Source: Phoenix dactylifera
Lineage: Eukaryota > Streptophyta > Magnoliopsida > Arecales > Arecaceae
Length of the DNA stretch: 64,000 bases
Reading direction: 5' to 3'
NCBI RefSeq assembly: GCF_009389715.1
Contig: NC_052399.1
Coordinates: 3,426,938 to 3,490,937, forward strand
In this document: one piece after another, positions 12,790-23,661 of the stretch
Layout: each line of letters opens with the position of its first letter
How positions within the stretch are numbered: the stretch's first letter is position 1
The notes under the pieces: model-generated
Seen by the model: only the letters and a program-made list of their open reading frames with translations
What the model was told of the DNA's origin: nothing
Databases searched by the model: none
Translations under genes and position numbers: made by a program

Positions 12790-13782
12790 ACTTTTAGAAA
12801 TCCTCAAAAATGCTCGTTGTTGACTCCTAAAATTCACTATACTCAAAAGCATACATCAAGCCACAAGATTATAGACAGATGTAGTTAGCGTATGACATTA
12901 TGCAGCACTACCTGATAATTTGATGAACAATTAATAGATACAGCTAACAGAAAGGGAACGCATGATTTTCATTCATATAGAAGCACGGTACGAACATATG
13001 CAAGCATGAAAAAATAGAGATAACTCAACCTACTAAATCAGCAGACAGTTATAGAAACAAGGAGCAAGCAAACGTAGTAACCGGAGAAGGAAATGGTGCA
13101 AAAGAGAAGCAGGAAGCATTTCCTATGGCATGGCTTTTCCACAATAGTAGATGCATTATAATATATAACATGGAAGGTATCACAAAATTACTGTTACCAT
13201 TCAAATAAACAGAATCGTATTGAAAAAAAAGGAGGGAGGGGGGGGGAGGTCGTCGATGCATGAAAAATCAAAATAGAATCATATACAAGATATAGAAAAA
13301 CAATTTCACCAGAAGAAACCAATGAGGACATCGAAAACAGGATGGCCATCTAGATAAATCTTAAATCCAATTCATGAATAGCAGTTTCCAGTTGATAATT
13401 TCAAGAAAAATAAGTCTGAAGACTAAATGTGAAAGGGAAAAGATTTTGCCACCAAAAAGAATCAAAGAGCACTTACCTCCTCTACCACAGCCGAGCTTTC
13501 GTTGTTTTGCTGCGTGTCCGAGGATCCCCAAACGGACTGGGGCGGGGCTGTGGTGGCAAAGTAGTCATCATCGTCATCGACATCAGCCCAAGATTTAACT
13601 GTCAGCGGAGTCGGCGCCCAAAACACCTGTGGCTCGGGCTCCTTAGCCCGGTTCTTGGACGATCCCTTGTTCTTATCCTTGTCCGACTTCTTCTTCTTCT
13701 TGAGGGTCTCGAGCGCGGCGAAAACGTTGTTGCTCCCAATCTTCAAGGACCCATCGTCCCTTCTGCTTCCCCCTCCGACCAT
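3971..13782 (-). CDS. Conserved plant lysine-rich/acidic protein (NST1-like annotation), three exons
   Basis: Coding exons are 13477-13782, 4647-4908 and 3971-4353. Splice sites are canonical: GAG|GTAAGT, CTGCAG|GAA, AATG|GTAACA and CGGCAG|GCA. Phases match (0, then 1), giving 951 coding bases, 316 aa. The start is [17 protein letters not shown], with its ATG at 13782-13780. The N-terminal region carries a [10 protein letters not shown] basic tract and the motif [20 protein letters not shown]. Exon 2 is acidic, then basic ([20 protein letters not shown]). Exon 3 is lysine/alanine-rich and probably coiled or disordered. Similar plant proteins are often labelled stress response NST1-like without experimental support, so I assign no function. 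Basic tracts suggest a nuclear or nucleolar location, which is inference. Telo-box-like motifs sit upstream. Confidence 0.75.
8763..8885. repeat. Degenerate TACCG/CGGTA-rich cluster
   Basis: Within about 120 bp the 5-mers TACCG, CGGTA, TACCA and TGGTA recur many times on both strands, so the stretch is quasi-palindromic and could fold on itself. No reading frame or known element is recognised. Confidence 0.6.
9929..11305. repeat. Tandem duplication in intron, unit 1 (about 1.4 kb)
   Basis: This unit starts at GTGCAATAAATGAGGTGCC and ends at the GA-repeat followed by CTTTTAGAAATCCTCAAAAA. It is directly followed by unit 2, which has the same order of blocks: CACCAATTTATGCTATAT, GCTGGGGATCACCTCTCATA, CACGTGCCAAACAACCATAC and AACATGCAGAGCATGTG. 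Identity looks high over most of the length. The right end is an alternating CA/TA/GA microsatellite (about 11088-11287). Short ORFs here are microsatellite or duplication artefacts. Confidence 0.85.
11307..12810. repeat. Tandem duplication in intron, unit 2 (about 1.5 kb)
   Basis: Second copy of 9929-11305, beginning GTGCAATAAATGAAGAGCC and ending with a longer CA/TA/GA microsatellite (about 12465-12790) and the same CTTTTAGAAATCCTCAAAAA motif. The extra length comes mainly from microsatellite expansion. The duplication junction lies exactly at the microsatellite/CCTCAAAAA boundary, which suggests unequal exchange or replication slippage. Confidence 0.85.
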
Positions 13783-14345
13783 TTCTACCGCGATCCCAGG
13801 TGAGCCACAGCTAACAGATCCAGGCTAGGGTTTCAAACCAAGAACCTCCCTCGATCCGTGAAAAGACCGAAGCTTTCGCAGATTATTCTCCCGGAATCGA
13901 AACAAAAACTTATTCCTATCAAAAGAATCCGTGAATCAAGATCAACGCTCTAACGATCGAACAAAGAGCAACGCTTCGACTCCCGGCACCTTACAACCTT
14001 CGGAAAAGAGAGACAAATCACCTCAAAACCAAAATCTCTACAAAGATTAGGGGAACACGAGCAAAACTGCGGCTGTCGAAGCGATTTGAAGCAACAAGAT
14101 AAGCAAAAAAAAAAAAGAAACTACGGTTGGAAAAAAAGAATGGAAGGAGAAAACTAAGAAATCGGTCACAGAAAGCCGGGAGGAAACGATCAACAGGAGG
14201 AGATGAGATTAGGGGTTTCTGGATCGAAAAAGCCAGCCCTAAAAGATCGATTTAGGGTTTCGGTAGATAAGGGAGCTCTCCGCGGAGGATAAAGAGGAGG
14301 CCGTAAGAGCGAGAGAGAGAGAGAGAGGGGGAGAGGAAGAGATGG
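13783..14345 (-). promoter_or_regulatory. 5' UTR/promoter region of the lysine-rich protein gene
   Basis: Upstream flank of the minus-strand start at 13782. It holds telo-box-like motifs (TAGGGTTT at 13826-13833 and TTAGGGTTT at 14252-14260), common in promoters of plant housekeeping and ribosome-related genes, and a GA microsatellite near 14309-14340, common in plant 5' leaders. No clear TATA box is seen. The transcription start cannot be fixed. Confidence 0.5.
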
Positions 14346-14918
14346 ATTAGGGTATTAGATAACGCCGCTGAGAGACGAGTGCGTCGACTTCGTTTCTTTA
14401 CATCAACGATAAGAGCTCCTCTCTCTCGCCGTGAGGAAGCTTCTTACCTTGTCCACGCGGTTGGAGGACAAAGTATCCTACGCCACCTGGTGCGACTGGC
14501 CGGGAAGGAAAAGCTTACCCTTTCCGCCTCGCTTAGAAGGCTGTGGGATACGTTATCGTAAAGTGTTGCCGCGGAGCCGTAGGGATCCGATTGTAAGGGA
14601 AGATGAAAGCCGTCCGATCTGCATCAGACGAGGAAGAGTTTGCTGGGAATGGGGTTTATGGTAAAATAGTCCGCCGGATACGGAATCGGGTGACAGGTCG
14701 GTGGCGGTATCGTTGCGATCCTAGGAATTGAGTTTTGCTCGTCAACAGGGAGCAGCCGGTAAAAGTACCAGGAAGCTACTGTAACGTTTATACTATTACC
14801 TTTCGGCATGACAGGACGCCTGTTTACAACTCGTGAAAGTCGTGCAAAAGATCGTGTTCAGGAGAAAAACTGATCGAAAGGGAAATATTATTCTTTTTGA
14901 CGGGGGAAAAATTAGAGA
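14346..14918. other. Intergenic spacer before the old retrotransposon
   Basis: Unremarkable sequence upstream of the lysine-rich protein gene. No coding sequence or repeat is supported. Confidence 0.5.
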
Positions 14919-15410
14919 TGTTCAAAGGAGGCAGGTGATACAGTTCTTCAGCGCCACTGCAATCAATACGTGATCGGCATAATCACAACTGCAACAATGC
15001 ATGATCGACATAATTACCATCGCATATTGCTCACGCAGAACGGTTGCCATATTGTTAACGTGCAGCCGACCGTTATCATACAGTTAAGGCACATGGCGCT
15101 AAATCAGGTAACAGATTAATATACTACGCTATATGAAGGGTGGCCTGGGATCCTTAAGTAAGCTTATTTGGAGACTCCTCTTAACAAATTCTCTCTTCCA
15201 TACTATTATTTTATTATTTTGACATAGGTATTGGAGAGTCCCCCGCCAAAAACTTTCTGACAAGTGGACTTCTAGTAGGTTGGCATCGAAGACGATCAGT
15301 TCTTCCTCACCTCGGTCTCATCTAACCTCATTCAATTCGGTTTTCACTGACCTCGGAGCAAGGCGAGCAACACTCGGCACTCCGACCTCGATTTAGGATT
15401 TAGCGGCAAT
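14919..15410 (+). repeat. Left LTR of the old element
   Basis: Aligns with 19891-20352 over most of its length, through shared blocks such as GCTCACGCAG, AAGGCACATGG/AAGGTACGTCG, the CTATAT TATA region, GACCTCGG and the terminal GGATTTAGCGGCAA. It has a local duplication of about 35 bp near 14960-15010 (TGATCGGCATAAT/TGATCGACATAAT) that is absent from the right LTR. Many differences show an old insertion. Confidence 0.65.
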
Positions 15411-15478
15411 AATATTTCTTTTTTTGGAATACAAAGTAGGAGGTTATGCCGATCTATTGTAAAAATCAACCACCTCAA
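15411..15478 (-). mobile_element. Short LINE 3' tail after the left LTR
   Basis: A poly-T run with GGAATACAAAGTAGGAGG and about 20 further bases matches the LINE tail that follows the right LTR at 20353. It is then cut off, and the retrotransposon pol linker begins near 15540. On the minus strand it reads as the end of a LINE with its A-tail. Confidence 0.5.
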
Positions 15479-15539
15479 AGACTGCCGACCTGACTAAAGC
15501 CACATATCTCGAAGTTCTGGAGATGCCAAGCATTGAATA

Positions 15540-16806
15540 GCCCGGGTTCATGATTAACACCACTATCGAACCGAGCTGAATGGAACCTCTCATCGACTTT
15601 TTAAAGAACGAAAAATTGCCTGCAGATTGGGCGGGATCCCGACGGATAAAGCATTAAGCCTTACATTATGTTATTCTTGATGACAAACTATATCGGAGAT
15701 CATTTTCACTACCGTTCCTCAAGTGCCTCCGTCCAATCGAGGCAGATTATGCACTTCAAAAAGTTCATGAAGGAATCTATGGCAATCACTTGGGGGCAGA
15801 TCTTTGGCCTACAAGATTCTGCAATAAGGATACTACTAGACAACTTTATAGCAAGATGCGGCCGACTTTGTCAAGAAATACGACCGCTGTCAACGCCGCA
15901 TAAATATCCAATGACGCCCAGTGGTACTATTAACATTGATCAACGCCCCTTGGGAGTTTGAATAATGGAAAATTGACATCCTAAGACCTTTTTTTAGTGG
16001 CAACTGGATAGCACAAGTTCCCCATCGTGGCTGTGGATTACTTCACCAATAGGCGGAAGCCGAACCAATAGCTTGGATTACCGACGTAAAAACTCAAGAC
16101 TTTGTCTAGAAGGCTATAATTTGCAGGTTTGGACTTCCTCGAGTAATCATCGCAGATAATGGGAATCAATTCGACAATGCCCGGTTCAAAGAATTTTGTG
16201 ATGAGCTTGGAATCAATCACCAGTTCACTTTAGTAGCGCACCCATAAACTAATGGAGAATCCGAAGTGACCAATCGAATAATTCTACAACAACTAAAAGT
16301 AAAATTGGACTGAGCAAAAGGACTATGGGTCGAATAGCTCTAAAATGTCTTATGTGTGTATCGAACAACATATCGAACTCCTATCGGGGAAACGCCTTTC
16401 AACTTTGTTTTTGGAACAGAGGAAGTGATTCTGCTAGAGATCAGACTTCCGTCACTTCGAATAGAGAACTTCAACGACCACACAAATTCAGATCAGCTCC
16501 GAGCTAACCTTGATCTTCTAGAAAAAACTAGAAAATGGGCTCAAATTCGTATGGCAACATATCAACAGAAGGCAGCTCAGTATTACAATTTAAGGGTCAA
16601 GGGTAAGCTCTTCCCACCTGGCGACCTCGTCTTAAGAAAGACCAAAACGTCACAATCAAAAGAACTAAAAAAGTTGAGCCCAAATTAGGAAGGCCCATAC
16701 CGAGTGGCCGAAGCAATACAACCAAAGACGTATAAGCTGTAGCATCTCGACAGTACTCCGATCTCTCATACTTGGAACTCTGAGAACCTGCGTATATATT
16801 ACCAAT
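15540..16806 (+). pseudogene. Decayed RNase H-integrase linker and integrase of the old element
   Basis: Reading through frame changes and stops gives the pol linker (YLEVLEMPSIE, SRRIKH, YVILDDKLYRRSFSLP), the zinc-binding region (KVHEGIYGNHLGA), the catalytic core (VDYFTNRRK near 16030, RVIIADNGNQFDNA near 16140-16180, a conserved E in NGESEVTNR near 16255) and the C-terminal part (ETPFNFVFGTEEV, FPPGDLVLRKTKTSQSKELK, ending near NLRIYYQ). This is a Ty3/gypsy integrase. Several stops and frameshifts make it non-functional. It shows the sequence that should follow the RNase H linker, which the young element lacks. Confidence 0.8.
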
Positions 16807-17282
16807 AAGGTTCATTGTATTCCAAGCTCATTCCTAATAAATATCTTCTTGTTATATTTTTATCTTTTAGATCGGACAATTATGACTAGCATGTCCAACT
16901 CCGATAAAACAAGGGATACCCCAGATACACTTAGGCCCCGACCTAAGACCTCTGAGGTTAAGATTGGCTAGGGATCACCCTAGATAAATCATACGACGAA
17001 CCCAAGATTGGCTAGGGATCCCCATCGATCCTCTGATTGGAATTAAGCCTAAGAAGAGGCATCAAAAGAAAGGAACTTTGGTACCATAAATCGAACTCAA
17101 ACAAAAAAGTAAGTTCTGCAAGTACAACTTAGTCTAAACCAAAGTCAAGGACTTGGAGAAATTTCCATTTTCATTACTTTTAGAAGTTTGTACAAAGACC
17201 TCGGAATACTTGAGTAAAAGCAAAATACACCGAGCTCGGTAAATTCGAGTAAAAACAAAAGGAAAGGGAAGAAACAAATACT

Positions 17283-19311
17283 TCACTTCTCGTCATCGTC
17301 ATCCTCATCCTCGTTCTCCTCTTCATCATTGAGGTCAATGTGAACGCTGTTGAAGTCCATCTCTGGATAAAGTCGAAGGACTTGAGCTCGGCAGTCTTTG
17401 AAGCCTTTTGCAAAGGTGTGGGTGGCGTTCTCAAAGGACTCTGCTTTGAATTATTCCAAAGAGAAAATCCTCGACCGCCTTAGCAACCCTTTCCTCGTCC
17501 CTACTAGCCATCTCCTTGGCCTCAGCAGCCTCTTGCTCGGCCTAAACAATTATCGTAGACAACTCTACTACTTTTTGTTCAGATGCTAAGAGAACCTCCC
17601 TAGACTTAGACAAATGACTGTCTAAAATCATTGGGCGAGTCCATGCAGCTGAGCTTGAGCTTTTGCCAATTCAACCTTGTCCAGCAACTTCCTTGCTCTC
17701 TCCTAAGCTAGCCGAGCTCGCCCCTCCGCTTGACCAAGATCGGCCGGCCACTTTTTGCTCGGCATCTTTCCATTTTATCTCAAACTTCGAAGCATGCCAC
17801 CTAAGCGATACAATCGCCTCGTGCAAATAGTTGATCTCATGGCATGCTGAAAAGAAAAATAGTCAGTAACCAAAGTAAAAGGACAAGGTGAAAATTACAA
17901 AACGAAAGCTTACTTGAATAATCGAGGTGAAGGCTCCGTCAATTAGGTCAATGACTCGGAAGGAGTGCATGATACTCTTATCGGTGCATAGCTATATAGC
18001 TCAGACCACATCCTTGGCCCTCCGGGGAGTTGTCAAGGCCGAATTAGAGTCATTAACAAACCACCTCGAAATGTAGACCCTAGAAGAGCGAGCCAAGGAA
18101 TCTAGTGCAGGAGTCAGAGCTGAAGGGTTGTCTTCTGCTGGAGCTAACAAGCTCGAACCAGCCCGTGCTGAGGTATTAACCTCGGATGATGATGGACAAG
18201 AAGAAACAACAGCAACAAATGGCCGGCGAGGATGAGAGGAGCCAACCTAATAGGTGACACAATCTTGACCTCCGGGTCGAGCTCCACAACCTCTGTTCGA
18301 GTTGCTGGCACCTCGAGAGCAGAGACCTCAAGAATAGAGGCCTCAACTATTGCTTTAGTAGGAGCTGAGGTAGATTCTCCCTTCGACTTCTTCCTCTGAG
18401 GGGTTTCACCCCCAGATGTCATAGTTGTTCTCTTGCACATGGCCTTTCGGATAAGCATCAGATCCAGATCGGTCTTCATAACTGCAACAACTACAATGTC
18501 GAAAACAAGGTTAGATAAGAACATAATGACGAGGAGAAAAAATAAAAATTCTAAAGAAGTTTATCTTGAAAATTGGCTGGGCTCAAACCAACGTTAATCA
18601 GTAATTCCTCGGACAACAATTCTTGTAAGGGAGGAATCTTGAATTTAAGAAGAGTGTCCAAGGATCCTTGATCATCACCAGACAATCTCGGGGTTTGGTT
18701 TAGAGATCTCCGAGGTGTCTTCCACAGGGTTTAAAACTGCCATGGCTGCTCGGAGGATACAAAAAAGAATCTCTCTTTCTATTCATGAATAGAAGAGAGT
18801 GCCTCGGAACAACTGGCGACCTTTCTGAGGAGAGAAATACTACCAATCGCTTTTTTGAGAATTTCTCTTCGGAGTAAAGCATCCCCTGAAAAGAGAACCT
18901 TAGTCTTGACTATTATAAAAAAAGACGTAAAGAAAGAAAACCTACAATTGCTTGCTAGGAGTTTGGAGCAAGCTGGGTCCCGATGAGGCTATAAACCCTT
19001 ATCAATTAACTGATGAAAGGGTGAAGAGGTAGTATAAGCCCAGCGATGAGAGTTTTAGCATCCAGACCAAGTCGAGATGGAGGATTTGTCACTCGGTCCT
19101 CATGACCGTCGAGCTCAAAAGTGAGCTTGAGAGGGACAAAGTGCTGAGCATGGAGCAAGTCTATCTCCTCTTGGGTGAGGACCAACACTTCATATTCTAG
19201 GCGAGAGTAAACTTCGGACTCAGCTTCACTTGGAGGTGAGGATTGTCGAGCTCGAGGAGAATGGTCAGATGACCAACTCTTCATTGAGACTTTGATCTCA
19301 GTGTCGCTCAT
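17283..19311 (-). pseudogene. Decayed antisense gene of the old element
   Basis: Three minus-strand blocks match, in order, the three exons of the antisense gene at 60567-62699. Block 1 (about 19006-19311, from MSDTEIKVS) has LTQEEIDLLHAQHFVP and DRVTNPPS, parallel to LSREELELIRSRFFFQP and DRVTRPPP. Block 2 (about 18144-18440) has TPQRKKSKGESTSA, like QPRKKSKSAAASTSA. Block 3 (about 17283-17850) ends TFAKGFKD and then an aspartate/glutamate run, like GFLRGFDN and the DDDDD run. Stops and frameshifts interrupt all blocks. This supports ancestry of the antisense gene in the lineage. Confidence 0.6.
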
Positions 19312-19890
19312 GGTGTACAAAATAGAGAAGAAAAAAAAAAGGCAAGAAAGAAAAAATCTGAGTAACCAAAAGCAGAAACCCACCAGTGATAAGAAGAAAC
19401 CGAGGAGGACACCAAAGCCGGAGGGAAAAAATTTACCAGAGAAGTGCCCGCTGGGGAGTTCGCAAAAGAAGCAAGAAGTCCGAAATAAAGTAGAGGGTTA
19501 CCTTACATAGGGGTATGAACGGCCATTATTAAAATAACGGTTTGACTACCCAAGCTGATTCATCTATGTATCAACTCGGGATACGACGTGAGTGATTCAC
19601 CTTGATCATCACATTAATAGCACCTCAAAAAAAAATTAAAATAATGACGTCGTGGGACAACCTCGATATGATGATGCTTCGAGAAGATCGATCGACATGT
19701 TAGAACTCCCTTTTAGATGTCTTGTCCTCGTTCAAAATGGCCGACTTCTGTCACCCGAATTAAGATTCAATTCAGCCTTAGAAGTCAAAGACAAGTGATA
19801 GAAAAAATATTGGACATCTTGATCTCATATTAGATTGACTTTTTTGCCCTCGGTGTTAATTGAGGTGAACAACTTCGATGAAAATCGAGG

Positions 19891-20352
19891 TGTCAGTCTA
19901 CTCGCACTAATAAAGACCAGCAGTTAAGGCGACACTGCAGTCAATCATGATCGGCGTAATTACTGCCGCGAGCTGCTCACGCAGGACGGTTACCATGTTG
20001 TTAATGTACAGCCAACCATTACCATAAAATTAAGGTACGTCGCGCCAAATCAGGTAACCGATCAGTATACTGCCCTATATAAAAGGATGGCCCGGAGATC
20101 CTCAGGTAAACTCATTTGGAAATTCCTCTCAATAAATGTTCTCCCTTCCACACTGTTACTCTATTATTCTGACTTGGATATCGAAGAGTCTCCTGCCTAA
20201 AACTTTTCGGCAAGTAGATTTCTTACAAGTTGGCCTCGAAGGCGACCAGTTCTTTCTCATCTCGGTCTCATCCAACCTCATTCAATGCAGTTCTCACCGA
20301 CCTCACCGCAAGCCGAGCAGCGTTCCGACCTCAGTTCAGGATTTAGCAGCAA
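19891..20352 (+). repeat. Right LTR of the old element
   Basis: Starts TGTCAGTC after a purine-rich stretch (GAAAATCGAGG) that could be the polypurine tract. It contains a TATA-like TATATAAAA at 20076-20084 and ends GGATTTAGCAGCAA, followed at once by a 20-base T run. The terminal motif resembles the AATTTCCAGCAACA end of the young LTR. Confidence 0.65.
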
Positions 20353-21060
20353 TTTTTTTTTTTTTTTTTTTTGAATACAAAATAGGAGGTTATGGCGATC
20401 CACCGTAAGGATGAAGCTGATCTCCCTTGCAAATGGTGAAGTCTCCTTCTAGAGCTCATGCTACCAGCTAATTAGCCATTTGTTTGGCCTCTCGGTAGAT
20501 ATGTGTCGTCTTGAAAGTCCATCCTGTAGCCTTCCATTAGTTGATGTTCTTCAATAGACCCGTTAATCCATGAGATAACCATAAAAGAGTCCACCTCTGC
20601 TGCACATATGAAGACAGCCAAGTAAAGTCCCTTCCAAGCTTCCACGAGCTCTGCAAATGGTACTGAAGATATCGGAAGCCGCTTGCCACCAGCCCATAGA
20701 AGCTGATCTTCAGTGCCTGGAATAATATATCCTACAGGTGCCTGATTTCCTCTAACAGCATTATTAAAATTGACCTTTAATACTTCAAGGGCAGGCAGCC
20801 AAGAGATAAAAATCCCATAGCTGGGACCCCAGTGCCTTGACCGAGTATTGAGGCATCATGTAATTGGCACTTTAATATGTCAGCAAATAGACTATGAGAC
20901 TGCCTTACCACTTTAGTTGGAGAAGAATATGAATATTGCAAAGCCCGTCGATTCTTTGCTGTCCGGATAAGCCATGCAATTAATATAAGCGACAATAGAT
21001 CGATATCCATTCTCTACCAAACTCGGGATAAATAATCCACACCAGGGGCCACAGAGAAGA
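20353..21060 (-). mobile_element. 5'-truncated LINE, RNase H end
   Basis: Reading the minus strand from about 21060 down gives a decayed LINE C-terminal region: a linker with LIRTAKN and SPTKVVRQSHSLFADI (about 20860-20970), then an RNase H domain (VNFDGAVRGN near 20770, FAELVEAWKGLYLAV near 20640, DSFMVISWINGS near 20570), then a short 3' region and a poly-A tail, seen as the T run at 20353-20372. Stops and frameshifts are present. It abuts the right LTR of the old retrotransposon. Confidence 0.7.
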
Positions 21061-23661
21061 GGGATAAAAGTCAGGCATTATTCGTCTTTTAATAAAGTGG
21101 AAACACGAGCACAATTTGGCCTCATCTCACCACCTTCTAGGGCGGCGGTGGTGCACCTAATAGGCACGAGTCATGACATTAGTTGTTCCACCTCGCTTCC
21201 AAAATCTTTGGCTGGGTGCTTGCTACCCTTTGCTCCAAGACATCCCGGCCATAATTAGTGGCAACATAGTCTTTCAGGCCAAGCATGTTTATAGAAAAGC
21301 TAACGGAGTCATGGATTAAGTGGTCTCGTATAAGGCCGATCACTTCAAGAAGCTTTGTGGGTTGGAGGGAGGGAAACGTTCCGAAACTTGCCGTTTTTTA
21401 ACTTTTTTAGATATATCCGTATTGAAACTATATGAATCGTCCATTGTAACCAAAAAAAAAAAAAAACTTTGGCCAAGTCTTCCCTTGCCTCTTTGACCGG
21501 TGAAATTAGTCTCCAGCTTCTCACTCCTTGGATCCCATGATATCAGTTGCATGTGCGGTCTTATCTTCATATTTTGAGTAGAAAACACCACAATTTTTCT
21601 TAGCAAATAATTGCTGCCGTGGTGACAAAAATCAAAATGTTTGGTTTGGTAATGAAAAAGGAAAAGAACAAAAAAAATTTTTAACCATTAGGCCGTCATG
21701 AGCTTAGGAAGATGAACTGAACTGGGAATATATGCCGATGTTTACCTCATATTTATCGCTATTTGAAATTCGACTCTGGATGATAAGATGTCTGATAGTT
21801 AATTTATTATATAATTTTTGAACAGAATACATGTTGGACATATCTCTCTTTCTACATGCCTAAATCTCTAGCTGGATGTAAGTCTTTTAGAGTTAAAAAA
21901 CTTATGCCAAATTGCATTTGCTTTGATTGTTGTACACTTACTAGTAAGTTACATGAGAATAGTTCCATATATTGCCTTTTCATGTTTCGCTTGCAACTTT
22001 TTCAACTTTGGTCTTCTGGAAATCGATCGAAACCCCTCCAATCTACTCTTACCACACCTTGATCTAAGTATACATCACGTTCATAATAGGCCCACTAATA
22101 ATAACATCAAATAACCTTACGTTCTTGCTACGCAAGGAATCACCTCATATTAACCTCCATGGAAGGTAGAGCTCATTTCAGTGGAAGGGAAAATAATGGA
22201 CTCTGGTCAAAAAGGAGTCCCTATGGAAATTTGTAGAGAGAGAGAAAAAGGAATGTAAGGTATAATATGTCGATGAAAAAGGTCAAAAACCTTTAAAGAA
22301 CCAAAATTTTATTTCTTCTTTTATGAGAATCATTAATTATATTCAATGATTAAAGAAGACATCTTCATTTGTGAGTGCTGCGCGTCCTCCCAAGTAGTTT
22401 TGAATCAAGCTGCAATCAAATTTGGTACCTTAGAATCTGCTAGGATTACCACGAGCTGATTACATGAGTTTTAGAAATTTCATTCGTTTCATGATTTCAT
22501 CTACCACCATTATTAATTTTTCTTTTGGGAAGAACTTCATGAAGCCGGTGGTGGGGAATATTGAGAAGGTTGCTAATCACAGAGCAATGTTGCATACAGA
22601 AAAAAGAGAAAAAACAAAAGAAAAATGACAATGCTTGAGACCTATAATCACATCAAGGTAAATTGCTACATCAAACGTGACCAAGGGTATGATTTCCCAA
22701 GGTGGGGTGGTTCGTTTTGGATTTACAGCGCTATCGCACTTGTCTGCATCTAGCATCCTAAAAGCTTAAACCAGATATACGGCACCAGGCCAGTTACTTT
22801 AACCTTAACATGTGTGCTATTTAAACAAAATTTTTGGAGGAAAGGAAATCTTACCTAAAACCTCAAAATCATAGCATCACATTGGCAAATAGTGAATATC
22901 TTTCAACGAAGCAAAACTAGCTCAAACATTCCAAGAATTGCATGGGTGCTACCCGGTAACATCCATCGCACAAACTGCCTCCTACTAAGCAAACTTGCAA
23001 GGAAAAGCATAGGGCGAACTTGATCCCTTCTTTCTTCCTCAAACTCGAAATATCTAAACATCCTCTACCCTATGCATGCATGCGCAAACAAGCAAACACC
23101 AAAAACTATTTGTGAAGAACCACGCTATCAAAAATATAATTATGTTCTTCGACTTTTACTCGCACTGCAAAGCCGTCATGGTACTCAAAATAAACTCGGA
23201 TCAAGAATGACAAGATATATGATACCAAGGCAGATATATTAAGAATAATAAATTTCAGGCTTTCTTATCAAAAAAGCATATATAGTTGCCTAGAATACAA
23301 GAAAGATCGTAGCATTCTAACCATGCAACTATTCAAACCCAGTAGGACAGTGAAGCACATGTATCCCAAACGACGCAGAGATGAACATAGTCATCCTCGA
23401 TAGGGGCTGGTTATCATGACGCCATGCCTCGAAGTCTTGAAGAACCTATGCACTTTCTGCTCAGGGAGCAGGGCCTTGCATCAACTACCTCATCAGGAGA
23501 AACAGGACAAGCTCAACGAAAGCCATGGTAAATTCGGCAAAGCTGCTAATCACTTGGCGGAAAAGATGCGGCAATAACTTGTGAGCAGGGGGAAAAAATT
23601 ATATACTATGCATAGCCAATTATCGGACAAAAAGATGGTGCTCTTAATGTCTCGATAAGAA
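21061..23661. other. Intergenic region downstream of the SYP32-like gene
   Basis: No supportable gene. A run of 15 A at about 21450-21464 after CCATTGTAACC may be the tail of another retroposon. The 3' UTR of the minus-strand SYP32-like gene should occupy the right end. Confidence 0.55.

Larger units (their letters stand above)
4909..13476 (-). other. First intron of the lysine-rich protein gene, 8.6 kb
   Basis: The intron separates exon 1 (ending 13477) from exon 2 (starting 4908). It is AT-rich, with no supportable coding sequence on either strand. It holds a degenerate TACCG-rich cluster at 8763-8885 and a large tandem duplication at 9929-12810 whose units end in CA/TA/GA microsatellites. 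The remaining stretches, including 5032-8760 and 12811-13476, show nothing I can name. Confidence 0.75.
14919..20352 (+). mobile_element. Old, decayed Ty3/gypsy (Tat-lineage) LTR retrotransposon
   Basis: Two diverged direct repeats (about 14919-15410 and 19891-20352) flank 4.5 kb of internal sequence. From left to right this holds the end of pol with integrase (plus strand, many stops), a spacer, and an antisense coding region in three decayed blocks. gag, protease, RT and RNase H are missing from the left side: LTR plus a LINE tail run directly into the RNase H-integrase linker. The layout matches the young element at 53.4-64 kb, so both belong to the same lineage. LTR borders are approximate and I found no convincing target duplication. 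Confidence 0.75.

Noticed and set aside
11064..12888. ORFs of about 100-143 codons rich in Tyr, Ile, Cys, Val and His
   Set aside because: These are translations of CA/TA microsatellites at the ends of the duplicated intron units.
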